A stretch of 64,000 bases of DNA, from the NCBI RefSeq assembly GCF_030272615.1, contig NC_081405.1, positions 21,492,047-21,556,046 of the forward strand, read 5' to 3'. The stretch is from Cryptomeria japonica (Eukaryota; Streptophyta; Pinopsida; Cupressales; Cupressaceae). Positions 39,895-52,911 of the stretch are shown here, piece after piece. The notes below the pieces were generated by a model that did not search any database, had not been told where the DNA came from, and saw only the letters and a program-made list of their open reading frames with translations. Both the position numbers and the translations under genes were made by a program. The stretch's first letter is position 1. Every line of letters starts with the position of its first letter.

Positions 39895-40530
39895 CTAGAG
39901 CACATGGGAAACACCATTTTAGGTTGTTACCAAATTATATCCTAAAGGTTTTGTATAACACAAAGACATCAGGTTAGAGGATAAAATGAGTGCGGAGGAA
40001 AAATAAGTTTTAGATCACATGGAGACTATGCACATGAAAGTCAAAAAAATTGGGAAATAATGAATGGAAAGTACAATGACTAGGAAGATGCCAAGGGATA
40101 CCATGACGAGTTTACTATTAGAGATAGTAGATTGTTTTACCTCGAAAAGGAGAGGTTTCCAATGGGCATGTACAATGAACTAAATATGAATAAATTTGGA
40201 CCATGTAAGGTACTATGAAGATTTGATTCCAAAAATAGATGAAGGAGAAATATCAAAGAGAATTGACATATCGCCAATCTTCAACACTGCAAATCTCTTC
40301 CAATTTAATAGAGAATAGTTAGTTTTTGATAGCACATAATCCCCTCTCCAAGATTAGTTATCGCAATATAACAATCAGAGTAAATAGAGATAATTTTGGA
40401 TAGTCAAACTAGTCATAGAACTTGGCACAAAGTATAGGGAGTATCTAGCCAAATAGAAGGAAAAATCAATGGAAGGATCAATATGCATGTATCCCTTACT
40501 GGGATCCTTCTATGTAGGAAGAGTTTAGTT
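39895..40530 (+). mobile_element. Ty3/gypsy fragment (integrase C-terminus, chromodomain)
   Basis: Patches read LFYLEKERFPMGMYNELNMN followed by KFGPCK, then ISPIFNTANLFQFN, then a KYREYLAK chromodomain-like patch. They match the same part of the gypsy element at 17490-17870. No LTR is visible. It is a broken fragment joined directly to copia sequence. Confidence 0.7.
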
Positions 40531-43030
40531 CCTTACAAATAAACCACACATGGTATCTAGTAGCCCTCTCTAAAGGAAGGAAACTATTTGAGTAAAAGTA
40601 GATCTATCAAAAATTTATTTGTAAATAGATCAATCAATAAGCATAGCTCACTTGGTTTTCAAAGGACTCTCCCACACTCCTAGGATTAATTACTTCGACA
40701 CTCTTGCATTAGTCACCAAAATCAAGTCCATTTGACTTATAATTTTTATTATAGCAACCCATATATGAGATGTTCATCTAATGGATGTGAATAATATTTT
40801 TCTTTAAATTGGTCTTCAAAAGGAGATATATGTGAATTGGTTGTGTGAATTCATATACATGATCCTTTACTTGTTTTTTGTCTTCACAAGTCTATCCATG
40901 GCCTCAACAAAGCCCCTTGATCTTAGTACACTAAGATGAAGTCCTCCCTTATAATAGTTTGGTTCAATTCATTCCATTTGGATGTAAATATAGATATTCT
41001 ATAAAAATATTATACTTCCACATTTTTGGCTCTCTATGTTGATGAATTAGACAATATGGTGTTGCTCATTTACCATTCCTATAAAGGGGAAACTTTGATT
41101 TGGCAATTTGCAACATAGAAGGAGAAATCAACAAATCAATTTTCATTTTTGGGTGAGGAATTCCTTTACATTCAAAAGAGGGGAGGAATCTACTATATTT
41201 AGTCTCAAATAAGATAAATATTGAATACTAAGTGGATTGATTGATTATGATGTGTTTTTTCCTCTTTTGTAAGTTGAAAGGTTGATTTATGGTAAAGTGT
41301 TGCAATTGAAGACAAAACTGAGAAAATAATGAGCTACAGGTTCGGGATTTCATCACGCACCTAGATCTGAGTAATATAAGTTGATTCAGATCTACCTTGC
41401 AAAAATACCCCGAAAAGGTAGTGACCGTGGCATGACAACATGGTCCTCTAAATTTTTTTGCACACCAAAAAGGGTTATTTTGTCTCTATGTCTGAAACTT
41501 ATTCTGACTACAACTATGCACTTGTTTCCTACATAGAAAGAAAAGGAAACAGGTTGGGAGGAGGGGCTTGCCTTAGGTCAAACCTCAATTTTGGAATTAA
41601 CCATGAAATTGAGATAAATGTAATTGAAAAGATTGAAAGGAAAGGTTCTCCTTTTGAGGGAAATGTTGAATTATGACTAGAAATTGAATGATTATACCTC
41701 CTTGTGAAGTTTTACTTGCCTCCACATGGAATTAGGGTTTCATGAAATAGGATGTAGATATCCACTTCAATGCTTGAATCGTGACTTTATTACTGCTCCA
41801 AGGCTTGAAGGAAGACTAATAATGCTTAGTTTCTGTTGAAAGCTTGAATGCTCCTTGATTTTTCATGATATATGTGAGTATATCCAAATGAGAGGGGAAA
41901 TCCTCTTTATATACTTTCCCATTGAGAAAAATAATTAATTTTCCAACATGAGCCGACAGGGAGAGGGGATTCCCCCTCATATTTGAAATTTTGAAATGGG
42001 TTTAAAGAAACCCAATTTAGCGAGGACCATGGCACCACGCCCTTGTCCTACCCTATTTTGGGTCAGGATCAAGGTTTTTGATGTTTGTTATGTGTATGGG
42101 CATAATTAAGTCTTCAATCAGGCCAAGGGGTGCAAACACTAAGGTGAAGATCCAAATACGGTCGAAATTGCAAGGGGTGCAATTTTAGGATTCTACAATT
42201 CCAAAGTGAAAACTATGCACTATGGTTAATTATTAATATTCTCTTAGGGATTTAGATTGCTTATTCTTTCTCAAGTATCTTCCTATAGATCATAGCTTAA
42301 GAAAACATTTGATATTATCTCCAAATTTTGTATGGTTGATTGTAAGCATGCACCAACTTTATTTCTAATAGAGATCAAAGAGGGCATGTGTTCTTCACCT
42401 TTGGGTAATGACACTTTATACTAAAGATTTGTTGGTAGTCTCATATACCAAACTGATACAAGACTTTATATTTGATATGTTGTAGGAATGGTATCCTAAT
42501 TCATGTTGAGCCACATGAGCTACACTAGAAAGTGACTAAGTGAATTATCCACTATATTCAAGGTACTTGTAGTTAATGATTCAATATGAATTTGGCATGG
42601 ATGTTGATTTGGTGGAACACAGATTTAAATTGGGTATGCAATTATTAGTATCACAAATATACTCTATCATATTGAATTTCACTTGGCTTTGGTCTAGTTT
42701 GTTGGTCAAAATATCTATAGTATTTTATTTCTCTTTAATCTGCTAAGGTTGTTGAGTATTGAGGAAAAATAATGATACTACTAAGTCTATTTTGATTTAA
42801 AATATTCCCACTAATTTCTGCACTGCAATCCATAATCCTACAATCATCTATTACGATAATCACAATAGAATTTAGATCTCATGTAATTCATTCCATCATC
42901 ATAGGACCAAACACATTGAGATCCATATACACAAATCAAAGAGATAATTCATTGATATTTGGTATTGATAGATATCAGAGCATATCACAAACATATTTTT
43001 TTGCACGATTGATCAAAATGAGCTACTTAT
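40530..43030 (+). mobile_element. Ty1/copia fragment (RT and RNase H)
   Basis: Patches in copia order are: HTWYLVALSKGRK and a KWIYKN-like stretch near 40530-40640; SPRINYFDTLALVTKIKSI-like near 40670; LMDVNN and MASTKPLDL near 40780-40920; YVDEL/DDMVL-like near 41040; DCKHAPTLF and RFVGSLIYQTDTR near 42340-42470; RNase H with YYDNHNRI and HHHRTKHIEIHIH near 42850-42940. It is a fossil, interrupted at about 41300-42197. Confidence 0.7.
41300..42197 (-). mobile_element. Probable solo LTR inside copia fragment
   Basis: A segment of about 0.9 kb separates two parts of one copia RT. On the minus strand it begins TGTAGAATCC and carries a TATA motif (gtatataaagagg, 41908-41920). CAATT is found on both sides (41307-41311 and 42196-42200). 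Ends are not canonical TG-CA if that duplication is taken literally, so the exact boundaries are uncertain. Confidence 0.45.
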
Positions 43031-45030
43031 GTGTAGTCATGGATTTTAACATGATTTTCTTGTCATTAATGACTTATTGGTATAAGTGATGTTGAGTTTT
43101 GTGTTGAGAGAGTTGTTATGTATATCTTCTAAATTGTACATATTTTCATATAGTCTGGATATGTTGTTAAGTAATATTTAGAGATGTTGAAGCAGTCATT
43201 GATGAGGAGGGACCTCAAAGAGATCAATCTGGACCAGTCAACAAGAGTAACATAATGGAAACACAAAGATATGATGAAGGCAATGCAGAACAGATTATTT
43301 TATTTCATGAAAATTGATTACAACCAATCGATAACAACCGGGTTATAGCATAACTGACTCACAAGCCTGGTAGAGCATAGAGAATAGGTCACAATCAGAA
43401 CCTTGAATCTTAAGATATATCTTCTATGCACAGTCTCGGTACTTGATTCTTCAAGTAGTTACATTCTAATGTGAAATTACAATTATATATGATCCAAGGA
43501 TCTGGTCATCCCAAAAAGGGATCAAAACACGAAGAACAAGACCTAATGTGTAAAATTAACAAGGCCGGCCTCCACCAAGAGATTCCTTTGGAAAATCCAA
43601 AGGATAAAGTGTAGATAATGGGAAAATGTTGGCCACATGTCAAGGAACATAGGAATCAACGCCCAAGGCTCTGCAAGCTTTGGAAGGGGTTCCGGTAGAT
43701 CACTAAAATAGGTCCAGGCAACCGGTAACAAGAATTGTCAACCGGTAATAGGAAAGTGTTAAGGAAACCAATAGCGATATCTTTCTGAGAAATGATCCAA
43801 ATGCAATGCGGTCTGGAACTAAGAAACATGGTCAAGTCTTCAAGTAGAATCCAACTCCACAGGATCTGGTGAGCCAAAACTGGGACACATAGAAAGAAAA
43901 GCTAAAACTACAAACAAAAGCAAAGCAGAAAGAAAATGTTTTTTGTTGATGCATGATTTCTATGAATCGGGGATGCTCTTGCATTAGATGTTATATTCTA
44001 GATTTGGTGCTCTGAATTATTGTGATAAGGAAGTTGTGTTTACTAGTATGTTTGACAGTGTTTGACAATGTTTTCGTATGAAATGCACGCTCTGCATTTC
44101 TCCACATTATGGTTTTTGGTGTTGCAATTTTGGAGTTAAGTTAATAATATACTAAGCTTGATTATATTTAGTTGGCACATGTTCTTGGGATTTGGAAGCA
44201 TGGTTTCAAAGTTTGATGGTGTTTACTCTAGGTTTGGCCAGTCTCGAGTGTTTACACTTCATATTATTTCTTCGATGATTATGGATCATTATATAATATG
44301 TTTGATGTTTATTTTGGTCCTAATCAATATGTGTTGTGGTCCACTTTATATTCTTTTCCACCATGGGAATGTTAATGCTGACCTAATTTGAGTTGTGTTC
44401 GGTTGATATGCTTAGTCGACCTTGGAAGATTTTGCATATGTGAGGGCGATATAAATAGAAGGGTGTGTATGTGAAAGAAACACTTTAAATGCAATAAGAG
44501 TGTGTGAAAGAGGATCTATCTCCTTGATTATGTGATGACTGGTGTTTGAGTTGGTAAAAAGTGTTGAGTAGTGTGAACTTTCATGTGTTAGCTATTGGAA
44601 GTAGTGAGATGAAGGTATTTGCAGATCTTGTGGTTGCAGAGGTACATCAGTGGTGGATTATCTCTCTTTTATTCTTCTTTATTTTGGTAGTGAGACCTCT
44701 AACAATGAGCCTCTCTTTATTTCACTCGACCAATGAACCCTTTGGTAGTGAGCCTTTCTTTATAAAAATCACCTTAACTAGTGTCACCCTAATAGGTGTT
44801 CATATATTGAGAATAGCATTCTTCATGGTTTTTTCCCTGACAAGGTTTTCCATGTAAAATCTAGTGTTTCATTGTGCATGGTGTGCTTTGGTTTTCATGA
44901 TCATATCTTTATGTGGATTATTTATTAAATTTAAGTTGATGTAGATTTTATTTAAGGAATAGATTTAAGATTTTAGTACAACTGATTCAATGCCCCCTCT
45001 CAATTGTCTTGTTCGTTAGAATATTCAATA
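43030..45030 (+). repeat. 5' LTR of copia, carrying a solo gypsy LTR
   Basis: Without the 799-bp insertion it is about 1.2 kb, like the solo LTR at 21681-22914 (1,234 bp). Both share an ttgtcattRatg block near the start and ttccatgta, gtgtttc and tcaata near the end. The start is approximate. Confidence 0.65.
43188..43986 (-). mobile_element. Solo LTR of the 7.1-kb gypsy family
   Basis: Its reverse complement aligns along its length with the LTRs at 7092 and 17945, for example aaacatttt near its start and tttgaggtccctcct near its end. It is flanked by a perfect GATGT duplication (43183-43187 and 43987-43991). It lies inside the copia 5' LTR, so it is younger than that element. Confidence 0.88.
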
Positions 45031-45059
45031 ATAGGTATCAGAGATTTGGTTCCTTGGAG

Positions 45060-48000
45060 AAGACTATGCTTTCTAGAAAGTGAAGATACAAAGTTATCTC
45101 ATTTCTCTTGGCTATGAAGTATGGAAGTTTGTTATACAGAAATACACTAAACCACAGACTAGGGTGAACACTCTAGATGAGATCAAGGAATTTGAAGACA
45201 ATGAAAAGGAAAGGTTTTCTATCCTTAGTGCTCTTTCTAAGACCAAATTAACAAAAAGTTGTATCTTTAGAATCTTCTTATGAATATTTTTGATAAATAG
45301 AAAAGACTTATGAAGGAGATGATACTGTTAAATAAGATAAGTAGGAAAATGCTAAAACAAAATATGAATGCTTGTTGATAGATGAAGAAGACAATATAAC
45401 TAGCTACCTATAGAAGATAGATGATGTTGTAAGTGAGATCAAAGGTCTTGGAGGTAACTTACCAGAAGACGAATTTGTGAAAAAGGTACTCAAAACTCTT
45501 ACTAAACCCTATAGTTCCAAGGGTTCAACAAAAGAAGAATCACAAAATCAGAATAAGTATACTAGAGAATGCTTGTATGGCTCTTTACTTGCTTTTGAGA
45601 TGAGATAATTTGGTACTACTAGTGCAAGAACAAAAATGACATTCAAGGCTACTAAATTAGTGAAAGATGAGGAATTTTTTGAAGAAAACTTTTATGAGGT
45701 CAAGGAGAACTTTGTGAGAAGGATGAAGAAAGGAACTAGAAATTAGAAAGGTAAATTGCCCTTTAAATGTTTCAGCTATGGAAAGATAGGTCATTATGCT
45801 TCTAGATGTCCTGACATAATTGCAAATAATAAAAAAACAAAGAATTCAAAGGAAATTTTAATAAGAAAGCTTATTATGTTAAAGAAGATGAAAGTATTTC
45901 TAATGATGAAACTAATTGTGAAGAATTCAGTGAATGTTTATTCTTGGTTGTAAAGGAAGAATCTTGCTTTGTTGACCCTGACAAAATTGTGAAGGAAAAA
46001 GCTCTAGAAGATACTACTAAAACAAAAGGCACTATTGTATCTGCATCTCATGCTAGAAGAGATAAAGATGAATGCATTATTGGTTGTGGATGTTAAAATC
46101 ATATGATTGTTGACAAGAGTAAGTTTTTAAAGCTTGAAAATTTTGATGGAGGAACTGCTAGATTTGGAGATGATCAAACTACTAGGATAGCTGGAATTGG
46201 CTCAATTAGTTTTGATGGCATACATAATACTGACAATGTTTTCTATGTTAAAGGCTTAAATCATAACCTTTTGAGTGTTGGTAAAATGTGTGGAAATGGA
46301 TATAATCTTATCTTTTAGGATGGTGGGCATGAGATTAGAAATGGTCTATAATTGTGATTGTAGTAGGAAAGAGGACAAATGGATATGTATATCAGTTGAG
46401 GACTACTAGTGGATACTGACTACTGACCCAGATTACTAAGATTTAGTTATGGCATCAAAGGATGTGTCTCATTAATTTTGATAATCTAGTGAGGATTAGT
46501 TCAATTGAGGTTGTGAGAGATTTCTTGAAGATCACAAAATTTGCTAGTGCTATTTGCAAAGAATTTCAATTTGGAAAACAATCAAGGATAAATTTCAAAG
46601 TTAAGGAATGATATTCTACTAGACTAGTGGAGTTAGTGCACATTGATCTTTATGGTCTAACCAGAACTAGAAGTCAACAAGGTGACAGGTATTTCATGCT
46701 CTTAATAGATGACCACTCTAGAATGACTTGGGTTACTTTCTTAGGAGAAAAAACTGTAGCTCTAGAAAATTTTAAGAAATTCAAGGTCATGGTTGACAAT
46801 GAGATAGATAGAAGAATCAATTGCTTGAGGTCTAACAGAGGGGGAGAATTTACTTTTGATGAATTCAATACCTTTTGTGAGAATCATGGGATAATAAGAA
46901 ATTTGTCTACTCCTAGGACACCACAACAAAATGGTGTTGTTGAAAGGATTAATTGAATAATTTAAGAGGTTGCTAGAACAATGATGAATGAATCAAGTCT
47001 ACCAAAATCTACTGGAAAGAAGAAATACACACTATAGTATATACTTCTAACAAAGCACAAATTAGAAGAAACCATGGGAAGACATCTTATGAACTTTGGT
47101 ATGGAATGACCCCAGCTGTGAAATATTTTATAGTATTAGGAAGTAAATTATATGTTAGAAGAGATTAAGAAAATTTGGTAAAGTTTGACACAATAGTTGA
47201 TGAAGCTATTTTCCTTGGCTACTCTACTAAAAGAAAATCTTATAGATGTTATAACAAAAGACTGAGAAGAATTGTTGAAAGCACAAATATGAGGGTTGAT
47301 GAAGATGCTTCAAAGAATATAGTTGTAGAGATGGGTTATGAATCTGATGAGTCTACCGGAAAAGTAGAAGAAGAAAAGTCTAAAGAAACAGAAGTATAGG
47401 ATGATAAGGAAGATTTTTTGGAAATTGCTCCTTAGACTCCGAGATATGTGTAGAAGAATCATTCAAAGAAATATATTATTGGAGACAAGAATAGAGGTAT
47501 TATCACAAGAAGTAAAGCTACTGAAGGATAGGTGAACTTATGCTTAATTTTAGAGATAGAGCCAAAAACAATAAAAGATGCTTGCAGTGATCAACATTGG
47601 AGAAAGATATGAATGAAGAATTGGAATAGATTAAGAATAATCAGACTTGGGAGTTATCCCAAGACCAATTGACAAAAATGTGATAGGAACTAGATGGGTA
47701 TTTCAGAACAAATTGGATGAAAATGGATACAAAGTAAGAAACAAGGCAAGACTTGTATATAAAGGCTATTCACAGGTAGAAGGTATAGATTTTGAGGAAA
47801 CTTATGCTCCTATAGAAAGAATATAAGCTATCATAATTTTTCTAGGTTTTGCAGCACACAAGGATTTCAAGGTCTATTAGATGGATGTGATGTCTCCATT
47901 CCTAAATGGATAATTGAAAGAGGAAGTATATATAAAACAACTAGAAGGATTCAATCTATCAGACACTCTGGATATGGTTTGGAAATTAAAGAAGGAACTG

Positions 48001-48268
48001 CATGGATTGAAGCAAGATCCAAGAGCTTGGTATGCAAGGCTTGATAGATATTTACTAAAGAAAGGATTTCAAAAAGGTACTATTGACATTAATCTCTATT
48101 TTAAGGTTGTAGAAAATGACATCTTGATTGTGGTTGTTTATGTGGATGATATAATCTTTGGAGGAAATGATGGTATGTGTAAGAAGTTTTCTGATGGGAT
48201 GCAAGAATAATTTAAAATGTCTATGATTGGGGAGATAAATTTCTTTCTTGGTTTACAAGTTTTGATTG
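45060..48268 (+). pseudogene. gag-integrase-RT remnant of copia element
   Basis: Recognisable parts: gag start (YLISLGYEVWKFV) near 45090; CCHC knuckle CFSYGKIGHYASRCP near 45768; pre-integrase zinc region and GLNHNLLSVGKMC near 46250; integrase 46627-46956 with VHIDLYGLTRTRS, FMLLIDDHSRMTWVTFL and TPQQNGVVERIN; the linker RRIVESTNMRVDE near 47265; RT with VWKLKKELHGLKQDPRAWY and VVYVDDIIFGGND at 47914-48210 and FFLGLQV near 48243. It is a fossil with many breaks. Confidence 0.88.
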
Positions 48269-49233
48269 AATGAAAAACAAGTTTTAAGGACCCAAAACCA
48301 ATACAACGTAGTTAAAATAAAAAGCTGAGAAAATAGTGTCATGCCCAACTTTTGGGCACAAAAACAGAACAACAAATTTTTTTTTGACAACATGAACTCG
48401 CAACATATCCTACATTATAATAACTTTATTAGAGTTTTGTTCTTTCTAGGATGTAAATAAAATTGTTTACTAAGGTTGGGTTAATTAACCAACTCGAATG
48501 AGCGACTTTAATTGGTGGAGATTAATTAGTGTCAAGGATTAGTTAGCTAGCTCAAATACCTTAATTAAGTTGTCGCTAATTAAAAATGAGGGATAATTGG
48601 TTATCTTAATGTATTAAATCATTCCTGACCATAAAATGATAATGTTATAAATTAATTGATGCACACGCAAATTTATTATTTAAATCCAACCGATAAGGGT
48701 TCGAATTCCTATAATGTCATTTGCCCACTAAAATCGATATTAAGCTAAAGCCAATTCTAATTTCCCTAAAATTAAATTGAGGGTAATCTATTGACCAATT
48801 AAATAAATCAATTTGATTAGTGTATAGTGTATCCAACTATATTAACTCCTCATTATTAAACCCCTTTGAAATAACTATATTAAAATTTTAATTCTCTAAG
48901 GATAATAAGCATAAAATAATTTGATTATTTAAATAACCCTAGTTATTAGTTAAAATATTAAAAATCAAATCCAAATTTCCTTTAAATAAGAAAACCCTTA
49001 TTCATAAAATGCTAACCCTAATTATTAATTAAAATATTAAAACTTAAAATCAATTTTCAAAATTTTTTTTTTTTTAAAAAAGAAATTCCTTATTCATAAA
49101 ATGCTAACCCTAACCCGAAATTGGGTTAGGGTTGCATTTCTATTTATTACTCACTTTTGTTTTATTTCTTATTAATTTATACCCTAACCCGAAATGGGTT
49201 AGGGTTTATTATACCACATTTTTTTTGTTTAGA

Positions 49234-49258
49234 GTGTGTGTGTGTGTGTGTGTGTGTG
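49234..49258. repeat. (TG)n microsatellite
   Basis: About 12 TG units inside the long solo LTR. Confidence 0.95.
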
Positions 49259-49360
49259 ATTGCAGGTATGGGGATGGATTAGGGCATGGCGGCCATGGAC
49301 ATGGCGAAGGGTTTCGAAGAGGAAAAGAGCGGAGGAGGTGGCGCGGTGGTCTCCCAGACG

Positions 49361-49692
49361 CCACTGTGTTTATACACAGTGATGATGGAGCCGTCCACTG
49401 TGTATAAACACAGTGGCGGCCGCGGACCGTCCACTGTGCTTACACATAGTGGCGGCACCTCCCGTGCCGTCCACTGTGCTTACACATAGTGGCGGCATTT
49501 CTCGTGCCAAGCCGTCCACTGTGTATAAACACAGTGGCGGCCGCAGACCGTCCACTATGCTTACACATAGTGGCGGCACCTCCCGTGCCATCCACTGTGC
49601 TTACACACAGTGGCGGCATTTCCCGTGCTGTCCACTATGGGTAAACACAGTGGTGCGGCCTGAGAGCCATCCATTGTGTTTACACACAGTGG
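49361..49692. repeat. Array of nine 22-bp palindromes
   Basis: A palindrome with arms ccactgtgt and acacagtgg and a short AT-rich centre occurs nine times every 37-45 bp. Spacers alternate among three types (ggccgcggaccgt, cacctcccgtgccgt, catttctcgtgcc), so units 2-4 and 5-7 form a repeated trimer of about 134 bp. Arms show paired differences (for example ccactatg with catagtgg). Confidence 0.9.
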
Positions 49693-49927
49693 CTCAATCG
49701 GTACCCCGATTTCCCCTCTTTTATTTTTTTTCTTAGGTTTTTTTATATATAATATTCCTTTTTTAATATAAAAGTATATAAATATATATATATATATATG
49801 TATGTATATTTATATATATATATATAAATATATTTTTATATGTATATATATTCACTGCCATGACCAGAATACATACATATATCTTTTTTTTTAAAGGTAT
49901 CCATTGAGTATGTTTTCAGATGCAGGG

Positions 49928-49930
<3 letters not shown>

Positions 49931-49985
<55 letters not shown>
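49931..49985. repeat. (TG)n microsatellite
   Basis: About 27 TG units inside the long solo LTR; Cys-Val open frames across it are artefacts. Confidence 0.97.
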
Positions 49986-49986
<1 letters not shown>

Positions 49987-50202
49987 AGCCTAATAGGGTT
50001 AGGAAGCTTATTTTGATTAATTTTAACATAGAAGCATGCAACCCCTATATATTTTTTTGTAACAGAAATACACAAGTCCATGATATAAATATTTTTTTTT
50101 GGTTTACAACTTGCAGGAGTGGGTTAAATACTAGCACATTCTCTGATTTTAAATCTCATTTCCTAGGTGTGATTTATCTAATTATACAGCATTCAAGAGT
50201 TA

Positions 50203-50238
<36 letters not shown>

Positions 50239-52911
50239 TATTTTTTTTCTAAAACAACTATGCAACATGTTTTCTACAACAATGTTTAAATACTAGTTCT
50301 TTTTCAGCTATGCCTAAACAGAGTTAAAAGTAACAAAACAACAGTAAATAAACTTTGCAAGCAACACTTAAACATAATGCATTCCTTTCTTCCCTTTTTT
50401 TTTTATATATTTTTATTTGCAGAAATAAACAAGATAACATAATTCTTTCTAAGACAGAATTTTGATATAGTTTACAGCAACATAATAGGCTTCAGAATTT
50501 AAATAAAATTTACTTTGCTTACAGAATATTTAATTACAATGACCCATATTTAAAATGGGTGAAATAATCCAACCAGTCTCTCATTCTTAATGATGAGGAC
50601 TTGAATAAAAGAACACATTTCTTTAAACAGAAATAAAAGAAAACATCTTAAAACTCTTTCTAATATTTTCCTAGGACACACACATGGTATCATTTCTTTT
50701 TGCTTTTCTGCATCTGAATAAAAATCTGTATCTGAATAAAATCTGCAACCAAACAAATCTGCAACTCCTAGATTCTTTTCCCAGCAACCTGCATATAAAA
50801 TTTTAGGGTTGTGACCATGGGATGCTCACCTCCCAGCCTAGGCTTACCAGAAGCCACCCCCAAGCTTGGAGAATCAAGACCTAGATGGGGTTACAACCAA
50901 GCAACACAACAAGTAAAGGGGAAAAATTAACACAATAGAGACATCCCTTCCCAAGCTGAAACTCCATCACAAAATGTGATGTCTTACTAGGGTGGAAGTG
51001 GACCAAGTACCCTAGGGGAGAAATCTGCTAGATAGAACTTACAGCCAACTCATGGCATCCATGAAAGCATAACCAAAAATCATCCTTAATCCCTACACCC
51101 TTATGACCCCCAAAAAGGCAACCATGCCATATTTGCACCCCCTTATGACCCCCAAGTGAAATAACACAAATGAAAAGCAGCAAGGGTCTCATGGACTGAC
51201 CCTTGAGATCACTCTCAAAATGGGAGCCTCTCACCCTAAGGGTTGTCAAGCTCCTTCCACCCCCAAGACCAATCTTTCCTCCCAAGGAAAGGATGGTCTT
51301 GAACACTCCCCAAACACAGCAATACATAAAACAGAAATAAGCAAGAAATCACATAGATTTTTACAAGTACAACACAAATAAAGAAATAAAACAATTTCCA
51401 TTCAAGCATTTTAGAACATTTTTACATTTACATAAGAGGTAAAAGTAACACCAACCTTGACCTGCCAAGGAAAAACTAGGGGAAAGCTTGATGAAGAGCT
51501 GCCCAATCCTCAAATCTTTTTCTGCAATTCCTTAGCCCCAAATTTACTATTCCTAAAACTAGTTTTCCTCCAAAATTTCTCCCAAAAATCTCCAAGGATG
51601 AAGAGTGGGTGATTAGTTCACTAAGCTTCCATTCCTAGCCTAAGAAGGCCTCTCTCACTCCTTCCAACCTCTTGGATAGAGTGAGGGATCTCCCATTGGA
51701 TTGGTCTTCCCTAGGTCTTACACACTCCCTAACCTAGGTACCTAGACAAGGGAAATGGAATGGGGAAGAGGGATTACTCCCTTCAAGAAGGTTATCCTAC
51801 CAAGGATGGCACTCCTATAGATGGAATTCGTCCATCTTGGGAAAACCACTTTTTTGGGTGGCTAAACAAGTCCTAAGGGAAAGACACATGGCCAATTTTG
51901 ACCTTCACCCATAGGTACCCCATGAGGCCTAATAGAAATGCTCTAAAATTGACTCTAGGAGTTGATTTGACCCTCAGAAAGTCCACCTAAAGTTAACCTA
52001 CGGGTCAACTCTGAGTTGACCCTTCTTGTGGCCCACTAACCTAGATTTCTTGGTTCCTTCAAGGATAATTAGGAGATATAACAATTAACAAAAATAAAAC
52101 TCTCCAAAAAGGTGACATGACAAATTGCCAACATAACATACTACATAGGTGTCAAGTGACACTACAAAATAATTCCACATCACAATACACACGTGGCAAT
52201 TGTCTCTTAAACAATTTAAACAATTCAATATATATAATTTACACTCATGCAACATTTTTCATTTACAAATAAAATACAATACATACAGGGTGTTGCCTCT
52301 CCAAATAGACAACCCCTGGTTTTACGAACACACATAGGCTTAGGCTTGATTCTCCATAATATTTCCATGGTCACATGGATAATTTCCTGCACATCTCAAT
52401 TTAAACATTAGTACTTCCCAATAGCCTCATATAATATAAAACACATAATTAGAATACGATACATTCATTCTGCAAAGACTTGTCATTATAAAATACGATT
52501 TGTCACAAATCAAAGCAATTCATCATAATCCTCAAAATTTGATCCATCTACAAGATATGCAAACATATTTCTAGCATTATAACAAATCCTGAAATTCAGA
52601 TAATAACATACATCATCACAATGTTACCCTAATCTAGAATCATATAATATTCTATAACCACAAGGCATAGAAATGAAGCATCAATATACATATCAATGTT
52701 ACCAAAATTGTGGGACCATATAAAGCTCTATATCCATAGTGTGTCAAAACTAGCATCCATAATAGTTCCAATATGAAAACAATTGAAGAGATAGGATGGG
52801 TCGGGGTAGGGCCTCACAAATAGAGTCCTCATACAAAGTGACTGGTCCAAAAAACCAGTGAACAGAAAAAATAGCTAAACAACAAAAAACAACAAAGAAC
52901 CCAAGGAGACA

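Larger units (their letters stand above)
48344..52820. mobile_element. Very long solo LTR (about 4.48 kb)
   Basis: It starts TGTCATGCCCAACTTTTGGG and ends GGGTAGGGCCTCACA, and is flanked by a perfect AATAG (48339-48343 and 52821-52825). No second LTR copy, gag or pol is found. The size suits long-LTR gypsy lineages such as Tat/Ogre or Athila, but I cannot assign it or its strand. It holds two TG microsatellites, a hairpin array (49361-49692) and an inverted pair of ccctaaccc / gggttaggg motifs near 49105-49130. Confidence 0.65.

Noticed and set aside
49085-49215. Interstitial telomeric repeat (ccctaaccc and gggttaggg)
   Set aside because: Only isolated motifs in an inverted arrangement, not a tandem TTTAGGG array.
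49286-49736. Repeat ORFs with HSGGR and STVLTHSGG on both strands
   Set aside because: They arise from the palindrome array within the long solo LTR; both strands are open equally.
48270-52900. Two-LTR element spanning 48344-52820
   Set aside because: The two ends do not match each other as LTR copies would; a single LTR flanked by AATAG fits better.
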